A stretch of DNA of 64,000 nt from Blepharisma japonicum (lineage: Eukaryota > Ciliophora > Heterotrichea > Heterotrichida > Blepharismidae): positions 247,088-311,087 of the forward strand of contig CATKHK010000057.1 in NCBI GenBank assembly GCA_949751835.1. The letters are read 5' to 3'. Below the pieces are notes generated by a model that ran no database searches, was not told the DNA's origin, and saw nothing but the letters and a program-made list of their open reading frames with translations. The translations under genes were made by a program, and so were the position numbers. This document shows, piece by piece, positions 31,181 to 40,900 of this stretch (within the stretch, counting starts at the first letter, position 1; each line of letters starts with the position of its first letter).

Positions 31181-33385
31181 ATGGAAATGGAGAGAAGTCA
31201 CAGCAGTGAGGGTTCCTTAAGAAACATATCAATTGATCGCATAAGTGAGCATCCTCGAGTTATGCCAAGCGAATTGTTAATTAATTCACACCCAGAAGAC
31301 AATTCCGATATGATTTACCAAGTAGTCAAGCTAAATAAAATTGTTGAATCAATCAGGCATGAAGGAAAGAATTATAGAGCATTAAAAAGTGTTGATGGTT
31401 TATCCTTTATTGCTCCTGATACAAGATTCAAAGAGAATAGCGTGCTTAGTGATCTGATAGCATCAGCAAAAGGACCACTTAAGTGCGAATTTCTTATTGT
31501 TATTACTATGTATAATGAGAAAAGTGATGAGTTAAAAAATACTTTAAATGGAGTCATATCAAACTTAAAATCCTTTGCACAAAATGGTGTTAAGCCTCAA
31601 CAAATTGGCTGCATCATAATTGTAGATGGCGTAGAAGCATTCTTTAAAACTTATGATAGTGAGAGTGAATTCTTTATAAATTATTGTGATAAACAAAAAA
31701 TTTTAGGTCGGTTTCCAGAGGCCAATGGGAACGTATTAAAATGTGAAATACCTTCCCAAGCTGAAGATGATGAGTTTGCCCATTTGTTTATGCAAAAAAT
31801 GAAAGTTCAAGATGGTGATAATGAGCTAAATCTTCAACTTATTTTTTGTATAAAACAAAAAAACAAAAGAAAATTAAATACTCATTTATGGTTCTTCGGA
31901 GGCTTTTGTCAGTTAATTCAGCCTAAATATGTAATGCTGCTGGATGTAGGCACGAAACCTCTTGATAACTCTTTATACTATTTATACGAAGCAATGGAAA
32001 ACGATGACAAAGTAGCAGGATGCTGCGGAGAAATCGTCCCAATGGATGTTAATGGTTTCAATTTAGTAGTTCCTGCTCAAATGGTAGAGTATAAATTTGC
32101 ACACACATTCGATAAAGCCCTAGAAAGTTTATTTGGATATGTATCAGTACTTCCAGGAGCGTTCAGTGCATATAGATGGACTGCATTAAAAGGTAGTCCA
32201 TTGTGGGAAGATTATTTTAAATCATTTTTCCATCCTGAACTAATGACAGCATATCAAGCAAACATATTTTTAGCAGAAGATAGAGTCTTATGCTTGTCTT
32301 TGGTTTCAAAAATAGCTGATGGTGAGCCTAGCTATATTTTGAGGTACGTTAGAAAATCTATTGCGCAAACTGATGTGCCTTCAACTATTGAAGAATTGAT
32401 GGTACAAAGAAGAAGATGGATTAATGGATCTTGGTTTGCATTGATTGACTCAATAACGAGATTTAAATCCATTTATAAGACAAGACACTCTTGGTGCAGA
32501 AAATTTTTCTTTACAATCCAATTGATTTACTATATTATCAATGTTGTTTTTTCATGGCTAATGGTTGGCTCCTTTTTCTTAGTGTTTGCAGTTACTGTTC
32601 ATTCGACCTTTTCACAAGATCGCGACGATTTGCTTACAATTGGAAATGCAATCATATTGGTATATAATGCATTGCTTATTATTATTTTGCTCATATCATT
32701 AGGAGTTGAGCCGGGTAGAGCAAAAGACTCAATAAAAGCTATTACTTGTATATTTGGACTTTATATGATAGGAGCTATCATTTTAATGGTTGCGTTTTTT
32801 ATAAATGTCAATTTTTCCAAGCCGATTATAGTTATTCTAGCATTTTGCACAGTCGGAATGTTTTCAATAAATGTCTTATTGAATAATGCGATTTTATCAA
32901 TATTAAAAGGAATAGTATTATTTTTGTTTGTAACACCTACATATGTGAATATCTTTAGTATCTACGCCATTTGCAATCTTCATGATTGTACTTGGGGAAA
33001 CCGCCCACAAGAGTTAAATAATGAAGAGCGAGAAAGGTTAAGTGACTATAAGGCATTCAGAACCAGATGACTAGTTTTTTGGGTTCTAACGAATGCTTTT
33101 TTTGCTTATTGCATCAATTTCTTAAATAAATCAAAAGATTATGGGGCTAATTATATTTATGCAATTGCAATTATTGGGATTATACTTCTTGGATTTAGGT
33201 TTATTTGTGGGTGCCTATATTTGCTCCAAGAATGCTGTAAAAAGAGTACAACTAATTCAAAAAAAAATGTTGTGAACAATGAAGGTGGAAGTGTGAAAGA
33301 AGTGGAAAATTCGAGAATAGATTTACAATCATTTCATATAGAACGACCGAATGAAATAACTTCTTTCGTAGTTCATGCAGTTTAA
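31181..33385 (+). CDS. Chitin synthase (GT2 family)
   Basis: This enzyme builds beta-1,4-GlcNAc polymer from UDP-GlcNAc at the membrane. Motifs in order are the start of the GT domain with ITMYNE, MLLDVGTKP at about residue 253 (metal/sugar-nucleotide binding), GAFSAYRW, LAEDRVL at about 363-368 (catalytic Asp), QRRRWINGSW at about 407 (product binding), and CTWGNRPQ near 602. At least six membrane helices lie at about residues 440-600 and two more after 630. The frame crosses one TGA (in RTRWLVFW). Without it the last two helices and the 60-residue cytosolic tail are lost. Chitin in heterotrichs is known from cyst walls and loricae. Confidence 0.92.
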
Positions 33386-34014
33386 AATCTTTCCACATAA
33401 GTTTAATTATTAACTAAAAGCAATTATAATAAAAATAAAATAAAATTAATTTGATCTCGTAATCTTGAAATGCTGGTTCATTTTTCGTTTTATGTAATAT
33501 GCTGGCGTCTCAACTTTTGCCTTTAAATTTCAGATGCAATGTCCTGAATAGGGAAAATTTGCATAGTTACTTAGCTCTTTTATTAAATAATAGAAAATAT
33601 AATGAGAAAAAATGTCAAAGAATAATTTCTTTATAAAACAAAATTGTTTAATTGCAAACATAATACTTATTATATATTTCCCACAATTAAAACCGTCTCA
33701 TTAAACTCCTATTATTTATCTGTTAAGATTATATTTGTTTCAATTGCCTAACAGATTTGGATGCCAAATCAAAATTTATCATATAAGAGTTGTTATCCAT
33801 AAAGTAAACAGAATTTTTAAACTGAACAAAATGGGAAACAGGACGCCCAAAAAATGGAGAAGACCCAACAATCTTTCATCTCTGTATATCATCGACATCA
33901 ATCTCGTATATTATTTCTCTCAATAGCCTTATTGTAAAGATTAACAAATAGACATTAAAATTTATATAAAATAATTTTAAATTATTTACTCAAGTCTATC
34001 TACTATAAACCTAT
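33386..34014. other. Intergenic region with a kelch-gene relic
   Basis: 629 bp between the convergent 3' ends of chitin synthase and the kelch gene. The minus strand of 33729-33953 holds a kelch-like fragment, listed separately. A perfect 7-bp hairpin, GATTTGG/CCAAATC, sits at about 33757-33773. The rest is featureless AT-rich DNA. Confidence 0.5.
33729..33953 (-). pseudogene. Kelch-repeat fragment, no start codon
   Basis: A 75-codon frame ending in TAA at 33729-33731 reads as kelch-propeller sequence: IIYEIDVDDIQRWKIVG (Trp is TGA), FGRPVSHFVQFKNSVYFMD, then MINFDLASKSVRQL. It has no Met start in a sensible place and follows the intact kelch gene (34015-35097) by 61 bp in the same direction. 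It is best read as the surviving 3' end of a second, decayed kelch gene, or the lost C-terminal end of the intact one after a break. Confidence 0.45.
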
Positions 34015-35097
34015 TTAAGTATTTTGGTTTATCTTTGAATTGCTTTCAATCACATAGAATCTATTGCCAATTAAATGCAAAACCTTAACTGTATTTGGAG
34101 TTAAATTTATTGGTATTTCTGAATATTTATTTTGAGAAACGTGGTAAATATAGATTTTCGTATGATTAAGTCCTGCAAAAAATATTTTATCTTTATAGGA
34201 AAAACCGGTGCATGATAATGAGCCTACACTGAGATTTTGTGGTAGGCTATATCACTTATTTTCTGATATATTGTATTTCTCTGGAGTTGTGACGTATCCA
34301 AAGTCATTGTTTCCTCCAAATGAATATACTTCATTTTCGTAATAAATAGCACTTGAATATCTACAGAGATTTGGCCTACTAGCAAGATATCTAATACTAT
34401 TGTCTTCATATATCATAAACGATGGTGACGAATAGGCATTGATTCCTTGAAAGCAGAAAAGATTGTTGTCTGGGAGTTTACATATGGATAATCAAATAGT
34501 AGCATTATGCTCTAGTGGGATTTCATATTCTTTATGCGAAAGATCATTTAGATTAACCCTCAATAATTTTTTGGTATTATCACGAAATATATTAATTTCT
34601 TTTTTCTCTTCTGGAAGATCAAGTTCAAATTGAACATAATCTGGTAATTTTTCTTTATCTATTCAATAAAATGACGATATAATTTTTACTGCTTCATCAG
34701 GCTGTGAAGATAAAATTTTGTTAATTTCATCGCTTTTTGGCAAATTTTCAGCCAGAATGACTTTTTCGATTAAGAGAGCATTTTCGTTAATAACTCTTTG
34801 GATTTCATTAATTGCAACTTCTAGTTGAGATTTCAGCTGCCTTATTTTTTGGGTAATTGCATCAATTACTCTTGACTGGTAGACACTTAAATCTAAATTC
34901 CTTCTCACCAGATATTCACATATTGCTTGCTTTGTTTCAGAGCAAGAATTGAATAATTGAGGTTTAGGTTGGTGTGGATTTTGAGAATTAACTTTAAGGT
35001 GCTCAATTAAATGAGCCTCACATGAATAAATTCCTATGTCTGAGCATGGGCACAAAAAGGTAGGTCTTGCAGAACAATTTGATTCTCAGCAACTCAT
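34015..35097 (-). CDS. Kelch-repeat protein with B-box-like zinc motif (360 aa)
   Basis: Four TGA codons are read as Trp between ATG 35097 and TAA 34015. The first 35 residues are Cys/His-rich (Cys3, 8, 16, 18, 26, His29, His33; PCSDIGIYSCEAHLIEHL) with B-box-like zinc-binding spacing. A coiled coil follows (residues about 75-130), then kelch blades such as YENEVYSFGGNNDFGYVTT and ENKWYSLPQNL (Trp is TGA). The order B-box, coiled coil, propeller is that of TRIM-like proteins, which suggests ubiquitin or scaffold roles, but no RING is present. The chain has only about four blades and may be C-terminally shortened, given the kelch relic just downstream. Confidence 0.72.
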
Positions 35098-35112
35098 TAA
35101 GTATTATTTCAA

Positions 35113-35270
35113 TTATAAGTTATATAAATATAGCATTAAAATCAAAAAAGAAGATCCAGCATTCATGAAAATCTGTATCATATCTTTAAAGATTATTCAC
35201 CAAGAGAATTAAACGAAATCCACAAAAATAAATTCAGTTTCGAATATGGATAAAAATTGTAGTGAAACTT
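35113..35270. repeat. Direct repeat, copy 1, flanking a retroelement remnant
   Basis: About 158 bp beginning TTATAAGTTATATAAATAT and including AAAATCTGTATCATATCTTT. It recurs with roughly 20-25% difference at 35705-35862. Copy 1 lies 16 bp upstream of the kelch gene start, so it probably overlaps that gene's promoter. Within it a 29-codon open stretch (HENLYHIFKDYSPRELNEI) suggests the repeat was once coding. Confidence 0.6.
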
Positions 35271-35670
35271 AGGAAATACCAGAGCTCTTGAAGAAGCACC
35301 AAAAAAATATTTTAAAAAAATATATATAACAATTTTTACGAGTGATTCAGCTCACTTGCAGAGAGTGGGGATTTGAGATCCTGCAATGTATAAATCTACA
35401 CATATATATTCCAGTGGTTCCAAGTTCTGCCTAGATTACTGCGCGATTGATAGACATATAATGGGTAAAGTTATAGACTTTGTTTTCTGCACAAACAACC
35501 CAGTTAAATCGGATCATCTGCCGATAATGATCAAAATATGGCAAGGATGATGAGAACCAGCTAGACAACCGATCAAGAGGTTTAGGCTAGATAGACTACA
35601 GAGCCGAACATACCTCAAGTTATATCAAGAAGTAGTAAAATCAGAATTGCAAAGGCTTAAAATAGAATAG
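35263..35670 (+). pseudogene. Non-LTR retrotransposon endonuclease fragment
   Basis: An open stretch of 135 codons ends at TAG 35668-35670 and has no start Met. It contains SSGSKFCLDYCAIDRHIMG, VIDFVFCTNN and SDHLPIMIKI. The spacing of a Tyr/Asp core followed by S-D-H-x-P is the C-terminal catalytic signature of the apurinic-like endonuclease of LINE-type elements, followed by the Arg-rich linker PIKRFRLDRLQSRTYLKL. TGA is again Trp (IWQGWWEP). No reverse transcriptase is present in the next 400 bp, so this is a dead piece. It sits between the two copies of a direct repeat. Confidence 0.65.
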
Positions 35671-35704
35671 GAAAACACAACGAGAGCATTATTTAAATGA
35701 TTTC

Positions 35705-35862
35705 TTATAAATTATATATATCACATTAAAGCCAGAAAAAGTAGATTCAAGCATACATAAAAATCTGCATCATATCTTTAAAGAATGTTCATCAAGTAGA
35801 ATTAAATGAACTCCGCAAAAATAATTTCCAGCTTCGAACATGGATAAAAACTGAAGTCACTT
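35705..35862. repeat. Direct repeat, copy 2, flanking a retroelement remnant
   Basis: Counterpart of 35113-35270, starting TTATAAATTATATATATCAC and containing AAAATCTGCATCATATCTTT and TTCGAACATGGATAAAAAC. The two copies are 592 bp apart and enclose the endonuclease fragment. The remaining gap to the next gene (35863-36088) is AT-rich and featureless. Confidence 0.6.
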
Positions 35863-36088
35863 TTGAACAGCTCATCTAAATAAATTGATATTGAAGTAAA
35901 AATTGGACTTTTCTTGCAAACTTACAAAATACATATTTTTGAATTTCTGATATTTAACATAATTTTAAGACTATATTTGGTTAATGCTAAAGACATCTAA
36001 CATTTTAAATTATTTAATTGTTCATCTAGCAAGAACTGTGAATATTTCAATTTTTATTTTATATAAGATTAAATAGACTAATCTGGCT

Positions 36089-37249
36089 ATGCAAAACATT
36101 ACCCCACAATCTGCCAAAATCTATTCAGATGATGCAGAAAACTCTACTATGTACACTAAAAATCTAAGAAAAATCTACGAGTTCACAAATGTAAATAGAA
36201 GTCACATTTTTGGCGGTCCATTACAAAGAGATGAAGCCTTGCTTCTCAAGCTTAAAAAAGAAGAGCAGCAAAGAGAGCTTCAACTATGTCTAAAAGCCCA
36301 GATTGAAGAAAAAAACCGAATAAAACAGCAAGAAAAAAAAACTCTTCGATCTTTTGAAAATATTGACACCAAACCAGATCAAAAAGAAACCCAAGAAACT
36401 TACCATGAAAATTTAAAATCACCAATTGACACAGAAATCTCAACCGCTGAGCAAGAGCCATCAAAGAGCCCTGTTCCAGCATTGGGCTCAGAAATTACAA
36501 TAGAAAATTTAGATTATCTTAATAGTCTATGTAAAGAGCTGAAAGATGAGCAAGAGAAACTAAAAGGGAAGATAAAAGACCAAGAAAATGTGATCCAAGA
36601 ACTGAAATCTACAAATAAAGAAAAACCAAGAACAGCTTCTATTAGAAACAGAACTCCTAGCAAGAGAATAAAAATTTCGCCTTCAAGTAGTAAGCCAAAT
36701 AAACTTAAAGAGCAGCACGAAGCTGAAAAAGCGAAAATTGCAAAAATAGAAGAAAGAATAGCAAATGCTAGAAAGAAGAAAGCTGAAAGCAAGCCAAAAA
36801 GCGCTATTTTGAAAAGAAGATCTAGCGATTCCAACGAAAAAAGTGTCATTAAAATACCTGAAACCGCTAAGCCTATAAGTCCACCTTCACAAAGAGTGAA
36901 AAGCGCAATAATAAAGCCAGCGATTCCTTTATCTCCTGTAGTTCCACAAACAAAGGTGCAAGTTTCTGAAGTATTAGAGGCATTTGAAGGGAAAAATCTG
37001 GATAATGCCAGCCAAAGCTATTTTATTTTTCCTGACAGTGATGGCGAATTCTTTAATGAGGAAATGGAAAAACTAGCTGTAGATAATGAACAGAGAAGCC
37101 CTATTGAAATCCAGCATACATATGCTAAGAGCTGTGATGAGGAAAAACCTGAAGTGCCTAATACGTTTTTGGTATTCCGCAAACAGGAAAGACCACTTCT
37201 TATGAATAAGTCAGGATTTCCATGTGATATTTTTAGAAGACCTAAATAA
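36089..37249 (+). CDS. Disordered/coiled-coil protein (386 aa)
   Basis: Residues about 45-85 are a Lys/Glu/Gln helix (RDEALLLKLKKEEQQREL, KAQIEEKNRIKQQEKK) in the style of CSPP/CCDC66 microtubule-associated proteins. Residues 140-235 are a second coiled coil, and the middle and end are Ser/Pro/Lys-rich (TASIRNRTPSKRIKISPSS, ILKRRSSDSNEKS). The C-terminus has a short ordered-looking motif, KSGFPCDIFRRPK. A role at basal bodies or microtubules is plausible from composition and from the two neighbouring coiled-coil genes, but no family is established. The convergent next gene ends only 15 bp away. Confidence 0.65.
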   Translation: MQNITPQSAKIYSDDAENSTMYTKNLRKIYEFTNVNRSHIFGGPLQRDEALLLKLKKEEQQRELQLCLKAQIEEKNRIKQQEKKTLRSFENIDTKPDQKETQETYHENLKSPIDTEISTAEQEPSKSPVPALGSEITIENLDYLNSLCKELKDEQEKLKGKIKDQENVIQELKSTNKEKPRTASIRNRTPSKRIKISPSSSKPNKLKEQHEAEKAKIAKIEERIANARKKKAESKPKSAILKRRSSDSNEKSVIKIPETAKPISPPSQRVKSAIIKPAIPLSPVVPQTKVQVSEVLEAFEGKNLDNASQSYFIFPDSDGEFFNEEMEKLAVDNEQRSPIEIQHTYAKSCDEEKPEVPNTFLVFRKQERPLLMNKSGFPCDIFRRPK

Positions 37250-37264
37250 TAAATTTACTATTAC

Positions 37265-37930
37265 TTACATGTTATTAAAAAAACCTTCTTTTGGCCTTCT
37301 TAATGTAGAGGGAATGTATCCTCCTTGTTTAGTATTTTTATTCGCATAGATACTGTCTTGTCTTCTTTGCCTAATCTGAGCGTTTGGAGATTCTGAGTTG
37401 CTTTGACGCTTAGTGGGAGTTCCTTGTGAAGATGAATAGCTGGAATGATGCCCATTGCTGCTTGTCTCAATTAAATTCTTAAAATGTTGATTTTCCTCAA
37501 TTTCTGAAACCAATAAATTTTTCAACCTATCATTTTCTGCGTTCACTTCCACTATTTTTGCCTGCAATTGAGAAAGCAAAGGGTCTTCAAAATCAGTTTG
37601 CTCACATTTATTTTTGTTTTCTACCAAAGCTTTAAACTCACTATTCAAGCTTATCATTGACACCAATTGCTGGTCTTTCACTTCAATTTGGATTTGCAGT
37701 TCTTTTATTTTTCTTTCCAATGCAAATATTTCAGTGTTTTTCGACTGGCAAATTGCGCTTAATTCTTTTACTCGATTTTCCAAATTTTTTAGTCGCGAAA
37801 TTTCTCCTTCAGCGTTTTCCGCTCTGTTTTTGGCTTCTTTAAGCTCGACCTTAAGCCTTTTGATGGTTTCTGTATCGTCTTCACCTGTGTATTCCTCGAT
37901 GTCTTCATCTATTACTGTTAGCCCACTCAT
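37265..37930 (-). CDS. Coiled-coil protein (221 aa)
   Basis: After an acidic N-terminus (VIDEDIEEYTGEDDTET) the chain forms a coiled coil from residue 22 to about 150 (ETIKRLKVELKEAKNRAENA and following). A Ser/Arg/Gln-rich tail ends with GGYIPSTLRRPKEGFF. It follows the giant coiled-coil gene by 42 bp in the same direction. No family is recognised. A heteromeric partnership with its neighbour is only a guess from position. Confidence 0.65.
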   Translation of the reverse strand: MSGLTVIDEDIEEYTGEDDTETIKRLKVELKEAKNRAENAEGEISRLKNLENRVKELSAICQSKNTEIFALERKIKELQIQIEVKDQQLVSMISLNSEFKALVENKNKCEQTDFEDPLLSQLQAKIVEVNAENDRLKNLLVSEIEENQHFKNLIETSSNGHHSSYSSSQGTPTKRQSNSESPNAQIRQRRQDSIYANKNTKQGGYIPSTLRRPKEGFFNNM

Positions 37931-37972
37931 TATAAAAATATGACATTTTTATATATTTTTACAAATTAATGA

Positions 37973-40900
37973 TTATCTTAAATTATCTGGAGTCATTCTT
38001 GAGGACTCTGCAGGGCTTTGTCCAAACACGCTCCCTCGGCTTGGAGTCCCTTTTCTGACCTGCCTGGTAAGTTCTTGGGTTTCTCTATCTAGTTCTCGAG
38101 CTCTTTTGACTTGATCCATAGATTCTGAATAGGATTTTGAGAGCATGTTTCTCAATGACTCGATTTCTTTTTCTTTTATTGAGAGTTGGGTTTGGAAGTT
38201 TTTACCTTGGATCTCCATTTTGCTTTCAAGCTCTTGAAGCTTAGTTCGGATTTTTTCTTTTTCCTTCAAGTTTTCTTGTCGCTCTTCATCTCTTGCTTCT
38301 ATTTCTTTAGCTGCTTCTCTAAGCTTTTGAGATAACCTTTCTACATCAGAAGCTTTTTGAATAGTGGAGCTTGCTGTTTTGTCTAATTCAGACTTCATCT
38401 GCCGCTCAAGCTGGGTGAGCTTAAGTTCAAACTCTTGGATGGAGTTTAAATGCTCTTTTTCTAAATAATGGGTTTCCTCTTCGACCTGTCTGAATTTCTG
38501 TTTTAGTTTTAAATTCTGATCTCTTTCGGTTTCTAAGTCAGAATAAGCCTGATCCAGCAAGTCCTGGTATCTTTTTTTAAGCTGGGTCAGCTCAGTTTCT
38601 CTGAGATTTTCAATAGTTTTTATTTGTTCTTCGAATTTTTGTTCTGCTTCATATTTATCTTTCTTCGCTTCCTCAAGGTTCTTAAGTGCTTGTTTTAATT
38701 CACTTTCGTGCTTGGTTAATAGATCCCGCTTAGTTTTGTCGAGTGCGATATCTCCAGCTTGCTTAAGCTTGCTGGTTTCTTGCTTTACTTCGACTTGCAG
38801 TTTATCAAATGCTTCAGAGTTCTTTTTAAGCAAAGAATCTAACTGACTATTATCCCTTTCTAGCTTGTTGACATTTTCTTGGAGTTCAAAATTTCTTTTT
38901 CTCATTCTTTCAAGTTCATCAATCATATTTTTTTGGTCCTTTTTTAATAGTTGAGCAGCATTTCTTACTGCTTCTAGCTGCTTTTCTTGGATTGCGCATT
39001 TTTCTTGGTATTGCTGAATCGACATTGTGGACTGTTTTGATATGGAGTCTTCCATTTCTTGCATTTTCTGTGACCACTGTCTGTTGATGTCTTCACTGAC
39101 TTCTTGGACCTTTGTATCCATTTTTTTCCTCATGAAGTTCGTGGCTTCCATAAATCTGAATAAAAGGTCTTGGATTGATGAATTGATGTCTTTTCTCAAC
39201 ATTTGGGCTTCATTGTTGTGGAAGTTTTTCAGTGCTTTGAGATCTGACCTTAAAACCTTGAGCTTCCCTTTCAGTAAGTTTTTGCATCTTTCTTTAAGCT
39301 CTACACTTTCTGCTTCAGCTAGTCCAAGCTGTTTCTGTATTAACCGCTTTTCATTGTCAGTGCAGGAAAGCTCATTGTCATACTCATAAAGCTTATTTTT
39401 CAGCTTCATCATTTCTGCTTCATTTGAGCGCAACGCTTCTTTTAGGTCACTTACTTTCTTTTCATAGCCTTCTAATTCTGAGCACAAGTGCTTGTTTCTG
39501 CCTTCAGACTGCAATAATTTGCTTCTGGTTTCCATGTGTCTGGCAGACTCTTCTTCAAATTTGCTGGACTCTTCAAATCTGTTTCTTTTGGACTCATCTA
39601 ATTGGAATTTTATCGTTGTGAAGTTTTGCTGGACTTCGGCTTTTTCTTGCTGAATGTATTCAAGGTCATCCTTCAAAGTTTGCAGTTCCCTTGAGAGTGT
39701 TTTTGCTTTGCTTTTTTCCTTTTCAAGCTCATCTTCTAACGATTCAGTATTTTGCTTAATTCTGTTTTCATATCTTTGTTGAGCTGATGTAAGTTGCTCT
39801 TCCTGCTCTTGAAGTCTTTGCTTATAGTCTTCTACGATCCTTTTCATTGCTTCTTCTTCACTTTCTATTTGTACTCTTTTCCTTTTTTCTTCCTCACACA
39901 TTCCTTCAAGCTTCCCTATCTTTTCAAAAGCTGCATCTAATTTCTGCAGGACTCCCTTTTTGCTTCTTTCTTCATCTTCATAGTATTCTTTTATTTTCTG
40001 GATTTCCATTATCAGCTCTTCTTTAGTTTCCTTTTCTGTGTCCAATTGCTGTTCCAAAATTTGTTTAATTTTGTAGAGCTTTTCGAGCTCTGTTTGGTTT
40101 TCTTGGAGTCTGTTTTGTGACTCTTCTTTATAGGCGTTGATGGTTACTTCGAGCTGTTTGAGTTGTTGCAGCTCTTTGATCATTTTTTCTTTTTCTTTTA
40201 GGACTTCTTCAAATTTCTTTTTAGGGACGAATTCTGCTTCAAGCTCAGCTATTTTGGCCTCAATTAATATTCTTGCGTCGTTTTCAATACTTTTAGCTCT
40301 GTTTGTCTGTATATCTTGCTGCAGCTCAGTTATTCTTTGCTCCATGGCCTGCTGCCATTGGCTTTGAATAGAGCTTAGCTGCATTTGATGCCGATTTTGC
40401 AGTTCTGCTTCTTTTCTTTGGCTTTCTAATAAAATTTCGTGACATCTTTTTTCCCATTCTTCCTTTACCTTTTTAAGATCATCTTTTACTTCTCCTCTCT
40501 TTTTTTCTAGATCTTTTCTTTGCTCTTCAGAAACCTTTTTATAGCTTGAGAGTTGCTGCTCTAAGTTTTCTATAGTGTTTTTTTGTTCAATTATTTTTTT
40601 CTTAAAATGCTTTGCTCTGGTTTTATATTTCTTTTGAAGCTGATCAAGGACTTCATGACTGGCTTTCTGTTCAGCTTGAATTATCAACTCCATTTTTCCT
40701 CTGTCACTGAGTATTTGGTCTCTTTCCGCTTCCAACTGTTGGCAATAGTTTCTAATCCTCTCATACTCCTCACTGATTTTTTGTACTTGTCTATTACTTT
40801 CTCCCTGATCCCACCGATTCCTTGAAAATGCCTGCTCTCTAATCTCAAAAATTTCCTTTTTCAAGCTTCCATTTTCGTTTTCCAGCAGCTGGGTCTTATT

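Noticed and set aside
33735-33926. Plus-strand frame with a basic segment (NRTPKKWRRPN) recalling ribosomal protein eL39
   Set aside because: The order of conserved residues does not fit eL39, and the opposite strand carries a much better kelch-like reading.
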